Position numbers and translations under genes: made by a program
Shown here: positions 43,628 through 52,424 of the stretch, one piece after another
Layout of the letters: every line of letters starts with the position of its first letter
Position numbering within the stretch: the first letter of the stretch is position 1
Notes under the pieces: model-generated
Database searches by the model: none
Seen by the model: the letters and a program-made list of their open reading frames with translations, nothing else
Told to the model about the DNA's origin: nothing
NCBI RefSeq assembly: GCF_029910215.1
Contig: NZ_CP110396.1
Location: 558,001 to 622,000, forward strand
DNA: 64,000 nt
From: Paraburkholderia sp. D15
Lineage (GTDB): Bacteria > Pseudomonadota > Gammaproteobacteria > Burkholderiales > Burkholderiaceae
Direction: 5' to 3'

Positions 43628-45202
43628 TCACCGCGCGGGAGCCATGGCCTCCTGTGCGTCTTCGGAATGCGTCGTCGCTGTCGCGGCAGCCGGCGAGGCT
43701 GCCCGCGGCATGGCCGGGTCCGGCCGGGCCGGCGTGCCTGCCGGCGCGTCTGTCGCCGTGCTGCCCGCGAGCGGCGCGGCGGCATCCCAACCGCCGCCCA
43801 ACGCTTTCACCAGGGCCACCGACAGCGTCATCTGCTGCCCACGAATCTGCACGTCCTGACGCTCGCTGGTGAGCAACGACTGCTGCGCGGTGATCACGTC
43901 AAGATACGCGACGAGGCCGCCCGAGTAACGGTCGTTGGCGAGCGAGAGCAGATGCTGCGCGTCCGTGACCGCCTCGTGCGACTGCTTCGCCGCGCCGTCC
44001 AGCACCGATAGACCGGTGATGCCGTCCTGCACCTGCTGGAACGCGGTCAGCACGGTTTGCCGGTAATTGGCCTCGGTCGCCTTGTAGCCTTCGCTCGCAT
44101 ACTTCACGTTGGCGGCGCGGCGGCCGCCGTCGAACACCACCTGGCCGACGGCCGCGCCGAGCGTCCACATCAGCGTCGGCGCGCTCAGCAGGCTGGCGAA
44201 CTGGGTCGCCTCCCAGCCGATGCTCGGCGTCAGCGTCAGGCTCGGGAAGAACGCGGCCTTGGCCACGCCGATCTGCGCATTCGCGGCGGCCATCGCGCGT
44301 TCGGCCGACGCGATGTCGGGGCGGCGCTGCAACACGTCGCTCGGCAAGCCGAGCGGGATGGCCGGCACCTGCGCGGCGATCACCTTCGGCGCGATCGAGA
44401 ATTGCGGCGCGGGCACGCCGACCAGCGCGGCGATCGCATGTTCGTATTGCGCGCGCTGATTGAGCAGCAGTTGCGCCTGCACCTTCGTCGAGTCGAGCAG
44501 CGACTTCTGCTGCAGCACGTCGAGCCCGGATACCGAGCCGAGATCGTGCTCGGAGCTCACATAGTCGAGCGCTTTCTGTTGCAGCTTGACCGACTGGTTC
44601 AGCACGTCGATTTCGGCGTCGAGTTCGCGCAGCGAAAAGTAGTCGGTCGCGAGATCGGTGGTGAGCACGAGCCGCGCGTTCGCCAGATCGTCCGCCGATT
44701 GCTGCGCGGACGCCGCGGCGCCTTCCACCTGGCGGCGTATCCGGCCGAATAGATCGGTGTCGTAGTTGATCGTCGGCCCGAGCTGCACGTTGTTCTGCAC
44801 CGTCGACACGGTCGGCACCGCGTAGTTGGTCAGCGGCCGGTCCTGCGAAATGCGGAAACGCGAGCCGGACGCCGCGAGGTCGACCTCGGGAATCTGCTGC
44901 GCGCGCGTGTTCGCGAGCGTGGCTCGCGCCTGCTGGTAATGCGCGCTGGCGGCGATCAGCGTCTGGTTCTGCGCGAGCGCATCGGCTTCCAGCTCGGCGA
45001 GCGCCGGGTCGTCGAACGTGCGCCACCAGTCCAGCGCGAGCGGCGCGTGCGACGGCTCGGCCACGCGCCAGTACGAATCGGTCTGCCACGTGGGCGGCAC
45101 CTCGGCCTGCGGACGACTGTAGTCGGGTCCGACCGTGCACGCGGCCAGCAAGGCCATGCCTGCGGCCGAGGCGATCGCGCGGTATGTGCCCACGTACCTC
45201 AC
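43628..45202 (-). CDS. NodT-family outer-membrane efflux channel, second operon
   Basis: 524 residues, GTG start whose GTGA overlaps the adaptor stop. Lipobox LLAAC near residue 20 leads to TVGPDYSRPQ. The TolC-like repeats have SFS-type helices, including QVEGAAASAQQSADDLANARL and SDVLQRRPDIASAERAM, the latter a NodT-family mark. The C-terminal tail (about 490-524) is Ala/Pro/Thr-rich and variable-looking. It is the lipid-anchored exit duct of the second pump. A longer in-frame reading toward 46378 is an out-of-frame shadow of the adaptor. Confidence 0.93.
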   Translation of the reverse strand: MRYVGTYRAIASAAGMALLAACTVGPDYSRPQAEVPPTWQTDSYWRVAEPSHAPLALDWWRTFDDPALAELEADALAQNQTLIAASAHYQQARATLANTRAQQIPEVDLAASGSRFRISQDRPLTNYAVPTVSTVQNNVQLGPTINYDTDLFGRIRRQVEGAAASAQQSADDLANARLVLTTDLATDYFSLRELDAEIDVLNQSVKLQQKALDYVSSEHDLGSVSGLDVLQQKSLLDSTKVQAQLLLNQRAQYEHAIAALVGVPAPQFSIAPKVIAAQVPAIPLGLPSDVLQRRPDIASAERAMAAANAQIGVAKAAFFPSLTLTPSIGWEATQFASLLSAPTLMWTLGAAVGQVVFDGGRRAANVKYASEGYKATEANYRQTVLTAFQQVQDGITGLSVLDGAAKQSHEAVTDAQHLLSLANDRYSGGLVAYLDVITAQQSLLTSERQDVQIRGQQMTLSVALVKALGGGWDAAAPLAGSTATDAPAGTPARPDPAMPRAASPAAATATTHSEDAQEAMAPAR

Positions 45203-46461
45203 GACGCCCCCTTGGCGTTGCCTTGCGACTGCGGCTGCGGTTGCGACTGCGGCTGCGATTGCTGCTGCGTGACCTGGACGTGATCGCCGTCCGCGATCGA
45301 ATCGCTCGGGTTGATGATCACGCGGTCGTTCGCCTCGATCCCGCTTTCGATTTCGAGCGACTGCCCGAGATCCTGCGCGATCACGATCTTGCGCAACTGC
45401 ACGTTGCCCTGCGCGTCCACCACCGCGAGCCGCGGGCCCTCGGCGCGGAACAGCAGCGCATTGCCCGGCACCATCAATTGCGCGTGCGCCACCGCCGGCA
45501 CCGCGACCTGCACGTAGGCGCCGGGGCGCAGCTTGTCGTCGGGATTGGGCAGCGTCACTTCGATCTGCAATGAACGCGTGGGCACGTCGATCGCGCCGGA
45601 AATGTGCGTGATCGTGCCGTGGAACGGCTGGCCCGGCAGTTCCGCCTGGGTGACCACCACGTTCTGTCCGACCGACACGTTCTGCGCGTAGGCCTGCGGC
45701 AGTTGCACGTAGACCCGCAGCGGGTCCGATTGCGCGAGCGCGAACAGCGCGCGGCTGGTGCCGCTGCCCGCGTCGATCAGGTCGCCGACATCGACGTTGC
45801 GTTGCGTGACCACGCCCGTGAACGGCGCGACGATGCGCTTGAACGATTCGAGCTGTTGCAGGCGCTTCACGTTCGCATCGGCGGCGGCGAGATTGGCGAG
45901 ATCCTGCGTGTAGGTACTCTGCCGCTCGTCGAGTTCCTGTTGCGAAACGGCGTCGCGCTGACGCAATTGCTGCCAGCGGTCCAGCGAGCTTTTCGCGAGG
46001 CCGAGGCTCGAACTGGTCTGCTGACGTTGCGCGAGCGCCTGCGCCAGTTCCTGATCGATTTCCGGCGTGTCGAGTTCGGCCAGCAGTTGACCCTGCTTCA
46101 CCTTCGCGCCGATGTCGGCGTACCAGTGCAGCAGATAGCCGGTGGACCGCGCGTAGATCGGCGACTCCACGTTGCCGCGCAAGGTGCCCGGCAACAGCGT
46201 GACGTTGCCGCTGCCCGCGCTCTGCGTGGGCGTCACCACGTTCACGTACTGGGTGGCATTCTGCTTCGTCGTCTCGTCCACCGAGCGGCCTTGCAGCACG
46301 TCCGCGATCACCGTGCGCAGCGCGCCGACGGCGAGCAGCGCGAGCACGATCCAGACGGCGAATTTGGCGCGCTTCCATTCGCGATGGCGCGGCGGCAACG
46401 CGTGCCCGCCTTCGGTCTCTCGAGCGGGAATCGCTAGCGATGCATGGGTTTTTTCAGTCAT
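45199..46461 (-). CDS. RND periplasmic adaptor, second operon
   Basis: 420 residues. A single N-terminal membrane helix (about 33-52, AVWIVLALLAVGALRTVI) anchors it, with no lipobox. The lipoyl halves are YLLHWYADIGAKVKQGQLLAEL and FKRIVAPFTGVVTQRNVDVGDL, separated by a helical hairpin; beta-barrel and membrane-proximal domains follow. The tail (about 400-415) is a QSQPQSQPQPQSQ repeat from 18-bp DNA repeats at 45223-45258. It lies between the RND gene (22-base gap) and the channel gene (overlap of four bases). Confidence 0.93.
   Translation of the reverse strand: MTEKTHASLAIPARETEGGHALPPRHREWKRAKFAVWIVLALLAVGALRTVIADVLQGRSVDETTKQNATQYVNVVTPTQSAGSGNVTLLPGTLRGNVESPIYARSTGYLLHWYADIGAKVKQGQLLAELDTPEIDQELAQALAQRQQTSSSLGLAKSSLDRWQQLRQRDAVSQQELDERQSTYTQDLANLAAADANVKRLQQLESFKRIVAPFTGVVTQRNVDVGDLIDAGSGTSRALFALAQSDPLRVYVQLPQAYAQNVSVGQNVVVTQAELPGQPFHGTITHISGAIDVPTRSLQIEVTLPNPDDKLRPGAYVQVAVPAVAHAQLMVPGNALLFRAEGPRLAVVDAQGNVQLRKIVIAQDLGQSLEIESGIEANDRVIINPSDSIADGDHVQVTQQQSQPQSQPQPQSQGNAKGAS
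45223..45258. repeat. 18-bp tandem repeat encoding the adaptor Gln-rich tail
   Basis: Two nearly identical 18-bp units (TTGCGACTGCGGCTGCGG then the same ending in A) stand head to tail at the 3' end of the adaptor gene. On the minus strand they give alternating Gln with Ser or Pro. Confidence 0.8.
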
Positions 46462-46483
46462 GTCAGTCAGCCATCATTGAACT

Positions 46484-49400
46484 TTACGCGGGCTTCGCAG
46501 CGCCGCCGAGATCCGGCGCGGCGCCGTTGCCCTGGTCTTTGCCGTTGCCCTGGTCTTTGCCGTTGCCCTGGTGTTTGCCGTTGTCGTTACCGCCGTCGTG
46601 GTCGCGATTGCCTTGATCGCCTCGGTCGTTCGCTTGACCATGGCCCGGGCCGTCACCGCCGTGTCCGTCCGGCTGGTCCGCGCCGCCCTCCGGACCATCG
46701 CCGCCGCCGTGGCGCCGCGCGAGCCGGCTGTGGATACCGGCGAACACCACCGGCACGAAGAACAGCGTGGACACGGTCGCGAACAGCAGACCGCCGATCA
46801 CCGCGCGGCCGAGCGGCGCATTCTGTTCGGCGCCTTCGCCGAGACCGAGCGCCATCGGAATCATGCCGATGATCATCGCGAAGGCCGTCATCAGCACCGG
46901 ACGGATCCGGCTCGCGCCGGCTTCGAGCGCGGCGGTGAGCGGCGGCGCGCCGGCCGACAGCCGTTGCCGCGCGAACGCCACCATCAGGATACTGTTGGCG
47001 GTCGCCACGCCCATCGTCATGATCGCGCCGGTCAGGGCGGGCACGCTCAGATGCGTGCCGGTCAGGAACAGCATCCACACGATGCCGGCCAGCGCCGCGG
47101 GCAGCGCGCTGACGATGATCAGCGGATCGACCCACGACTGGAAGTTCACCACGATCAACAGGTACACCAACACGATCGCCATCGCCACGCCAATACCTAG
47201 ACCGAAGAACGAGCTACGCATGGTCTGCACCTGGCCGCGTACGACGATCTGGCTGCCGCGCGGCAGCGATGCGCGCGCCTGTTCGACCAGCTTGTCGACC
47301 TGGCTCGCGACGCTGCCCAGATCGCGCCGCTCGACGCTCACGTACAGATCGATCACGGGGCGGATGTTGTAGTGCGTGACCTCGGCGAATTCGCTTTGCG
47401 GCGCGACCCGCACGAGGTTGCCGAGCAGTTGCGTCGGGCCGTTCGCCGAACCCGACACCGGCGTGCGCAACAGCTCGTCGATCGACGACACCTGGTATTG
47501 CGGCGTCTGCACCGCGACGCTGTACTCCACGCCGTTGCGGTTGTTGAACCAGAACCCCGGCGACGTCTGCGAGCTGCCCGACAGCGAAATCAGCACGTTC
47601 TGCGCGACGTTGCTCGCGCTCAGGTTCAACTGCTGCAAACGCGTGCGATCCATCTGAAGATTGATGGTCGGCTCGTCCAGCTTCTGCTGGATGTGGGTGT
47701 CCACGGTGCCCGGAATCATCCGCACCTGCTTGAGCAGTTTGCGCGCGACGTCGAAATTGCCCTGCTGGTCCGCGCCGGAAATCTGTACGTCCACCGCGGC
47801 GGGCAAGCCGAAGTTAAGAATCTGCGTGACGATGTCGGCCGGCTGGAAGAAAAACTCCGTGCCCGGAAAACGTTGCGGCAACAACGTCCGCAAGCGGTCC
47901 ATATAGGTCTGCGACGGTTTGTGGTCTTCGTTCAGCGCGACCTGGATCTCGCCGTCGAGCGTACCGATCGTGCCCGCGTTGCTGTACGACAGGTTGATAC
48001 CGCTATATGGCAGCCCGAGGTTGTCGAGAATCGTGCCCAGCTCCTTCGCGGGAATGACCTCGCGAATCGTCTTCTCGACCTGGTCCGCGAGACGCGCGGT
48101 TTCCTCGATCCGTGTGCCGGTCGGCGCACGCATGTGCAGACGGATGTCGCCCGCGTCGACGCTCGGGAAAAAGTCTTCGCCCAGGACGAACACGAGTCCC
48201 ATCGAGACCACGCAGAACGCGAGAAACACGCCGCCGAACCGGCCGCGCCGGACCAGCACGCTGCTCAGAATCATGATGTAGCCGGCCCGCATGCGCTCGA
48301 AACCCTGATCGAAGCGGTGATAGAGACGCATGAACAGATTCGGTTTCGCGCCCGCTTTCGGCTTGTGCGCATGGCCCATCAACAGCATCGCGAGGGTCGG
48401 CACGAGCGTACGCGACAGCACGTACGAGGCCAGCATCGCGAACACCACCGCTTCCGCGAGCGGCACGAACAGATAGCGCGCGACGCCGGTCAGGAAGAAC
48501 ATCGGCACGAACACGATACAGATACACAGCGTGGACACCAGCGCTGGAATCGCGATTTCGCCCGCGCCGTCGAGAATCGCATCGTGCAGATTGGTACCCA
48601 TGTGCAGATGCCGTTCGATGTTCTCGATCGTCACCGTCGCGTCGTCCACCAGAATCCCGACCGCGAGCGCGAGACCGCCGAGCGTCATGATGTTGATGGT
48701 CTGCCCGAGCGCATGCAGCGCGATCAGCGAAGACAGGATCGACAACGGAATCGAGATCGCGATGATGCAGGTGCTGCGCCAGTTGCCGAGAAACAGCAGG
48801 ATCATCGCGGCGGTCAACGCGGCGGCGACCAGCGCTTCACGCACCACGCCCTGCACCGCCGCCTTCACGAACACCGACTGGTCGAACAGCGCGGTGACGT
48901 TCAGATCGGGCGGCAGCGACGCGCGCGCGGTCGGCAACAATCCGCGCAACGTATTGACGATCGATAGCGTCGACGCGCTGCCGTTCTTGAGCACCGAGAT
49001 CAGCACGCCGCGATGACCGTCCTGCCGCACGATATTGGTCTGCGGCGAGAAGCCGTCGCGTACATGCGCGACCTCGCGCAGATAGGTGGTCGCGCCGTTC
49101 AGCGTGCGCACCGGAATGTCGTTCAGCCCCTCCACCGTGGCGGGCGAGCCGTTCATATTGATCGTGTATTCCTTCGGCCCGATCTTGGCCGTGCCGGTCG
49201 GCAGAATCAGGTTCTGCGCGTTGAACGCGTTGACCACGTCCGACGGCGTAAGGCCCTTCGCGAGCAACGCGCGCGTATCCAGGTCGACCGAAATCAGCCG
49301 CGATTTACCGCCGTATGGATACGGCACGGCCGCGCCCGGAATCGTCACCAGTTGCGGACGCAGGAAATTCAGCGCGGTGTCGTTGAGCGATTGCTCGGAG

Positions 49401-49846
49401 AGCTTCGGGCTCGACAGGCCGAGCTGGATCACCGGGATACTCGACGCCGAATAGCTGATGACGAGCGGCGGCGTGGCGCCGGGCGGCATCTGCTTTAACT
49501 GCGCCTGCTCCACCGCCACGGTCTGCGCAATCGCCGTCTGGATGTTCGCGGTAGGTTGAAGGAAGATCTTCAGAATCGCGATGCCGGCGAGCGACTGCGA
49601 TTCGATGTGCTCGATATCGTTGACGGTCGTGGTCAGGCTGCGCTCGTTGACCGAGGTAATACGGTTGGCCATGTCTTCGGCCGACAAACCGGTGTAACTC
49701 CAGATGATGCTGACCACCGGAATGTTGATCTCCGGCAGCACGTCGACCGGGGTGGTCATCAGCACGAACGGCGTTGCCAGCAAGATCAGAATGGCCATCA
49801 CGATGAACGTGTATGGCCGTTTAAGCGCAACGTTGACGATCCACAT
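46484..49846 (-). CDS. RND efflux permease with a repetitive C-terminal tail, second operon
   Basis: 1120 residues, longer than usual because of a tail of about 75 residues. It begins MWIVNVALKRPYTFIVMAI (TM1). The TM4 relay pair is in LAVGILVDDATVTIENIERH. Two periplasmic loops and the TM7-12 half follow. It is a proton-driven inner-membrane pump of the HAE1-like type. After the last helix (FVPVVFAGIHSRLARRHG) the chain becomes Gly/Asp/Asn/His-rich with repeated GNGKDQ, encoded by 18-bp repeats at 46523-46576. It is the first gene of the operon. Confidence 0.94.
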   Translation of the reverse strand: MWIVNVALKRPYTFIVMAILILLATPFVLMTTPVDVLPEINIPVVSIIWSYTGLSAEDMANRITSVNERSLTTTVNDIEHIESQSLAGIAILKIFLQPTANIQTAIAQTVAVEQAQLKQMPPGATPPLVISYSASSIPVIQLGLSSPKLSEQSLNDTALNFLRPQLVTIPGAAVPYPYGGKSRLISVDLDTRALLAKGLTPSDVVNAFNAQNLILPTGTAKIGPKEYTINMNGSPATVEGLNDIPVRTLNGATTYLREVAHVRDGFSPQTNIVRQDGHRGVLISVLKNGSASTLSIVNTLRGLLPTARASLPPDLNVTALFDQSVFVKAAVQGVVREALVAAALTAAMILLFLGNWRSTCIIAISIPLSILSSLIALHALGQTINIMTLGGLALAVGILVDDATVTIENIERHLHMGTNLHDAILDGAGEIAIPALVSTLCICIVFVPMFFLTGVARYLFVPLAEAVVFAMLASYVLSRTLVPTLAMLLMGHAHKPKAGAKPNLFMRLYHRFDQGFERMRAGYIMILSSVLVRRGRFGGVFLAFCVVSMGLVFVLGEDFFPSVDAGDIRLHMRAPTGTRIEETARLADQVEKTIREVIPAKELGTILDNLGLPYSGINLSYSNAGTIGTLDGEIQVALNEDHKPSQTYMDRLRTLLPQRFPGTEFFFQPADIVTQILNFGLPAAVDVQISGADQQGNFDVARKLLKQVRMIPGTVDTHIQQKLDEPTINLQMDRTRLQQLNLSASNVAQNVLISLSGSSQTSPGFWFNNRNGVEYSVAVQTPQYQVSSIDELLRTPVSGSANGPTQLLGNLVRVAPQSEFAEVTHYNIRPVIDLYVSVERRDLGSVASQVDKLVEQARASLPRGSQIVVRGQVQTMRSSFFGLGIGVAMAIVLVYLLIVVNFQSWVDPLIIVSALPAALAGIVWMLFLTGTHLSVPALTGAIMTMGVATANSILMVAFARQRLSAGAPPLTAALEAGASRIRPVLMTAFAMIIGMIPMALGLGEGAEQNAPLGRAVIGGLLFATVSTLFFVPVVFAGIHSRLARRHGGGDGPEGGADQPDGHGGDGPGHGQANDRGDQGNRDHDGGNDNGKHQGNGKDQGNGKDQGNGAAPDLGGAAKPA
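46523..46576. repeat. 18-bp tandem repeat in the RND pump C-terminus
   Basis: Three 18-bp units (GCCGTTGCCCTGGTCTTT twice, then one variant) run head to tail. On the minus strand they encode GNGKDQ-type hexapeptides in a disordered tail that most RND pumps lack. Confidence 0.88.
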
Positions 49847-50168
49847 GAAACGCGCCCGAGAAAATGCAGATAAAAGGAGGGATGGTTGAATCCAGCGCTT
49901 ATGCTAGATCGCTGGCACCAACACCTGCATGGCGCGAAAATGGCGGGATTGTCAGGAAGGCTAATGTAAGGCGAAGCGCGCGATGCGCACCCGCTCGCTT
50001 AGCAATAGGCAAACGTTTGATGACTGAAGATAAGCGCCGTTGCGGCAACTTCGTCGAACCGGTCGCGCGGGTGAAACGCGCGACCGGTCTTCATAATAAA
50101 TCACGCAAAGCAAATACTTAAGCAGGCTTACAGAATACGATCAATGCAGCCTGATCACCGCAGTGTGA
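49847..50168. other. Intergenic region, no supported gene
   Basis: 322 bases between the second RND operon (minus) and the enolase-superfamily gene (minus). It must hold the pump promoter near 49850-49980. A strong hairpin stands at 50058-50088. An open frame on the plus strand (49864-50121) has poor composition and no family match. Confidence 0.5.
50058..50088. terminator. Strong hairpin downstream of the enolase-superfamily gene
   Basis: A perfect 12-bp stem ACCGGTCGCGCG/CGCGCGACCGGT with a seven-base loop stands 80 bases after the stop of the minus-strand gene. There is no T run, so this may be a factor-dependent terminator or a transcript-protecting structure. Confidence 0.5.
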
Positions 50169-51293
50169 TCAACGCACCTCGCTCCACTTGCCGTACTTCG
50201 CGACCTCACGCTCGTCGAAATCGAAACCGAGACCCGGCGTCTGGTGCAGCACGATGCGGCCATTCCTGTGCCCCAGCTGGCGATCGATCAGGCGGCGGAA
50301 GTTGAGCACCTGATCGTCCCAGAAGTATTCGACGTAGCGCGCATTAGGTGTGGACGCAACCAGCGGCGCGTGCACGTCGTGGAACCAGTGCGGGCACATC
50401 ACCACGCCATGACTTGCGGCCGTCGCCGCGATGCGCCGCCATTCGCTGATGCCGCCGCACACCACCGCATCCGTCTGCAGGATCGCGGCGCCGCCCTTGT
50501 CGAGCAGTTCCTTGTGATACCAGCGGCCGTAGCCGATCTCGCCGGTCGCGACCGGCACGCGCGTGAGCCTGGCGAGACGCGCGTGATTGTCGATATCGTC
50601 GGGCGAAAACGGCTCTTCGACGAAGTACGGGTCGTACTGCTCGATTCGCCGCAGATGCTGCAGCGCCTGAGTCGTATCGGTCCAGCCGTTGTTGATGTCG
50701 ATCATCAGTTCGACATCGGGGCCGATCGCCTCGCGCGCGGCGCGCACACGCGCCTCTTCCTCGCGCGGCGACAGACGGCCGCCCTTCATCTTCACCGCCT
50801 TGAAACCCATCTCGACGTAGCTCGCCATTTCCTCGCCCAGCATGCCGGCCGATTTGCCTTCGAGGTAATAGCCGCCGCTCGCGTACGCGGGCACGCTGTC
50901 CAGTTCCACCGCGCCGAGATACTTGTGCAGCGGCACGTTGTGACTGCGCGCATTCAGATCCCACAGGGCCGTGTCGAGAATGCTGATCGCGCGCATCACC
51001 GTCCCCGCGCGGCCTTGCAGCAACGCTTCCTGATACATGGCCTGCCACAAGCCTTCCACCGCGTACGAATCCTGGCCGATCAGCACCGGCGCCAGCAACT
51101 GTTCGATGGCCACGCGCAGCAGTTCGCCACCTGCGCTGCCGACATAACAGAAGCCGATCCCCTCGACGCCATCCGTCGAACGCACCTTGACCAGGCCATA
51201 GTGACGCGTCGACACCGTGCGGGTCGCGAACGACGTCACGCGATCCAGCGGCACGCCGGCTGCGCACACCGATACCGATTCAATTACTGGCAT
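50169..51293 (-). CDS. Mandelate racemase/muconate lactonizing (enolase superfamily) enzyme
   Basis: 374 residues. The N-terminal capping domain is followed by the barrel with KAVKMKGG (KxK catalytic pair), MIDINNGW, FVEEPFSPDD and ATGEIGYG, which supply the Asp-Glu-Glu metal ligands. A His-rich MCPHWFHDVHAPL segment holds the likely general-acid His. The KxK plus His layout is that of the mandelate-racemase subgroup, mostly acid-sugar dehydratases. With DapA-type lyase and MFS transporter genes next door, dehydration of a sugar acid to a 2-keto-3-deoxy acid is the likely job; which sugar is unknown. ATG 51293 is chosen at the capping domain. Confidence 0.9.
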   Translation of the reverse strand: MPVIESVSVCAAGVPLDRVTSFATRTVSTRHYGLVKVRSTDGVEGIGFCYVGSAGGELLRVAIEQLLAPVLIGQDSYAVEGLWQAMYQEALLQGRAGTVMRAISILDTALWDLNARSHNVPLHKYLGAVELDSVPAYASGGYYLEGKSAGMLGEEMASYVEMGFKAVKMKGGRLSPREEEARVRAAREAIGPDVELMIDINNGWTDTTQALQHLRRIEQYDPYFVEEPFSPDDIDNHARLARLTRVPVATGEIGYGRWYHKELLDKGGAAILQTDAVVCGGISEWRRIAATAASHGVVMCPHWFHDVHAPLVASTPNARYVEYFWDDQVLNFRRLIDRQLGHRNGRIVLHQTPGLGFDFDEREVAKYGKWSEVR

Positions 51294-51420
51294 TTCCACA
51301 CTCCTCCATGTTTGCGGACCGTCCGCGTCCGATGCGCGTCCGGTGAGATCGCAGTGTGATAGTCGCGGGGCGTCAAAAACAGTATTCTTTGGCTTCTTCA
51401 AAAGATAAAAATTCTATTCA

Positions 51421-52329
51421 ATGGACTCGCGCTATCTGCAGAGCTTTGTCTATGTCGTCGAACTCGGTTCGATCGCCGAAGCCGCGCGCCGCCTCGATCT
51501 GACGCCCGCGGCCGTCGCGCAGCGCGTGAAGATGCTCGAACAGGAACTCGGCGCGAAGCTGGTGCGCCGCTCGGGCCGCACGGTCGGCACGACGGAGGCC
51601 GGCGAACGCATCCTCGCGCGCGCCCGCGCGGTGCTGCACGATATTCGCGACCTCAAGTCCGATCTGAACGACGAGTCGGTGCTGGCCGGTCAATTACGGC
51701 TCGGTGGCACGCCGACCATGATGACCAGCGTGATTCCCGACGTGCTGGCCGGCTTGCTCGCGCGGCATCCGCACATCGATATCTATCTGGAGCCGGGCAA
51801 TTCGGTCGATCTGTACCGCAAGGTGGTGAGCGGCGATCTCGATGCGGCGATGCTGGTGCAGCCGCTGTTCGATCTGCCGAAAAGCTGCGACTGGCGCACC
51901 TTCCGCGAGGAACCGCTGGTGCTGCTGACACCCGCGTCGATGCAGGTCGACGATCCGCACGAGGTGCTGCGCCGCGAACCGTTCGTGCGTTACAACCGCA
52001 ACGTGGTGGGCGGCCAGCTTGCCGACGGCTATCTGCGGCAGCACGGCATTCAGCCGCATCAGCGCTGCGAGCTCGACGGGCTCGACGCGATCGCCGTGAT
52101 GGTGGATCGCGGGCTCGGCGTCTCGCTGGTGCCGGACTGGCTGATGACGCGTTTCTCCGGGCTCGCGCTCGCCAGATGGCCGCTGCCGCACGCGTTTCCG
52201 AAGCGCGTGGTCGGGCTGTTGTGGGGACGTTCGTCGGCGCGCATGCGGCTGGTGCAGGCGTTTCTGAAAACCGCGCAGGAGTTGAATGAGGCGATGCCCG
52301 CCCCGGACACAAAAATAATTAACGTTTGA
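51421..52329 (+). CDS. LysR family transcriptional regulator
   Basis: 302 residues. HTH at residues 1-60 (ESGSIAEAARRLDLT-type stretch, seen as LGSIAEAARRLDLTPAAVAQRVKMLE in two overlapping parts), then the substrate-binding domain from about 90 to 295 with GQLRLGGTPTM and GLDAIAVMVDRGLGVSLVPDW. It is divergent from the enolase-superfamily gene and precedes the DapA-family gene. It probably responds to a sugar acid and controls both sides. The 127-base gap has an imperfect dyad with TTCTTT and AAAAGA elements (about 51384-51408), a possible LysR box. Confidence 0.93.
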   Translation: MDSRYLQSFVYVVELGSIAEAARRLDLTPAAVAQRVKMLEQELGAKLVRRSGRTVGTTEAGERILARARAVLHDIRDLKSDLNDESVLAGQLRLGGTPTMMTSVIPDVLAGLLARHPHIDIYLEPGNSVDLYRKVVSGDLDAAMLVQPLFDLPKSCDWRTFREEPLVLLTPASMQVDDPHEVLRREPFVRYNRNVVGGQLADGYLRQHGIQPHQRCELDGLDAIAVMVDRGLGVSLVPDWLMTRFSGLALARWPLPHAFPKRVVGLLWGRSSARMRLVQAFLKTAQELNEAMPAPDTKIINV

Positions 52330-52424
52330 AGCAAGCGGCTCACGCTTCTTCGCTGTTCACGCTCACGCAATACTGCGTCGGCGGCCTGAATGCGGCCGCC
52401 ATGAACATCGAAGGAGACAACCCC

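Noticed and set aside
45203..46378. Extension of the second efflux-channel frame to 916 codons
   Set aside because: It lies over the adaptor gene in another frame; the lipobox-containing start at 45202 is the proper one.
47372..48967. Plus-strand open frame of 531 codons opposite the second RND pump
   Set aside because: Antisense to a well-supported pump; His/Arg-rich shadow frame.
49864..50121. 85-codon plus-strand frame after the second RND operon
   Set aside because: No ribosome site, no domain and it spans a strong hairpin; most likely chance.
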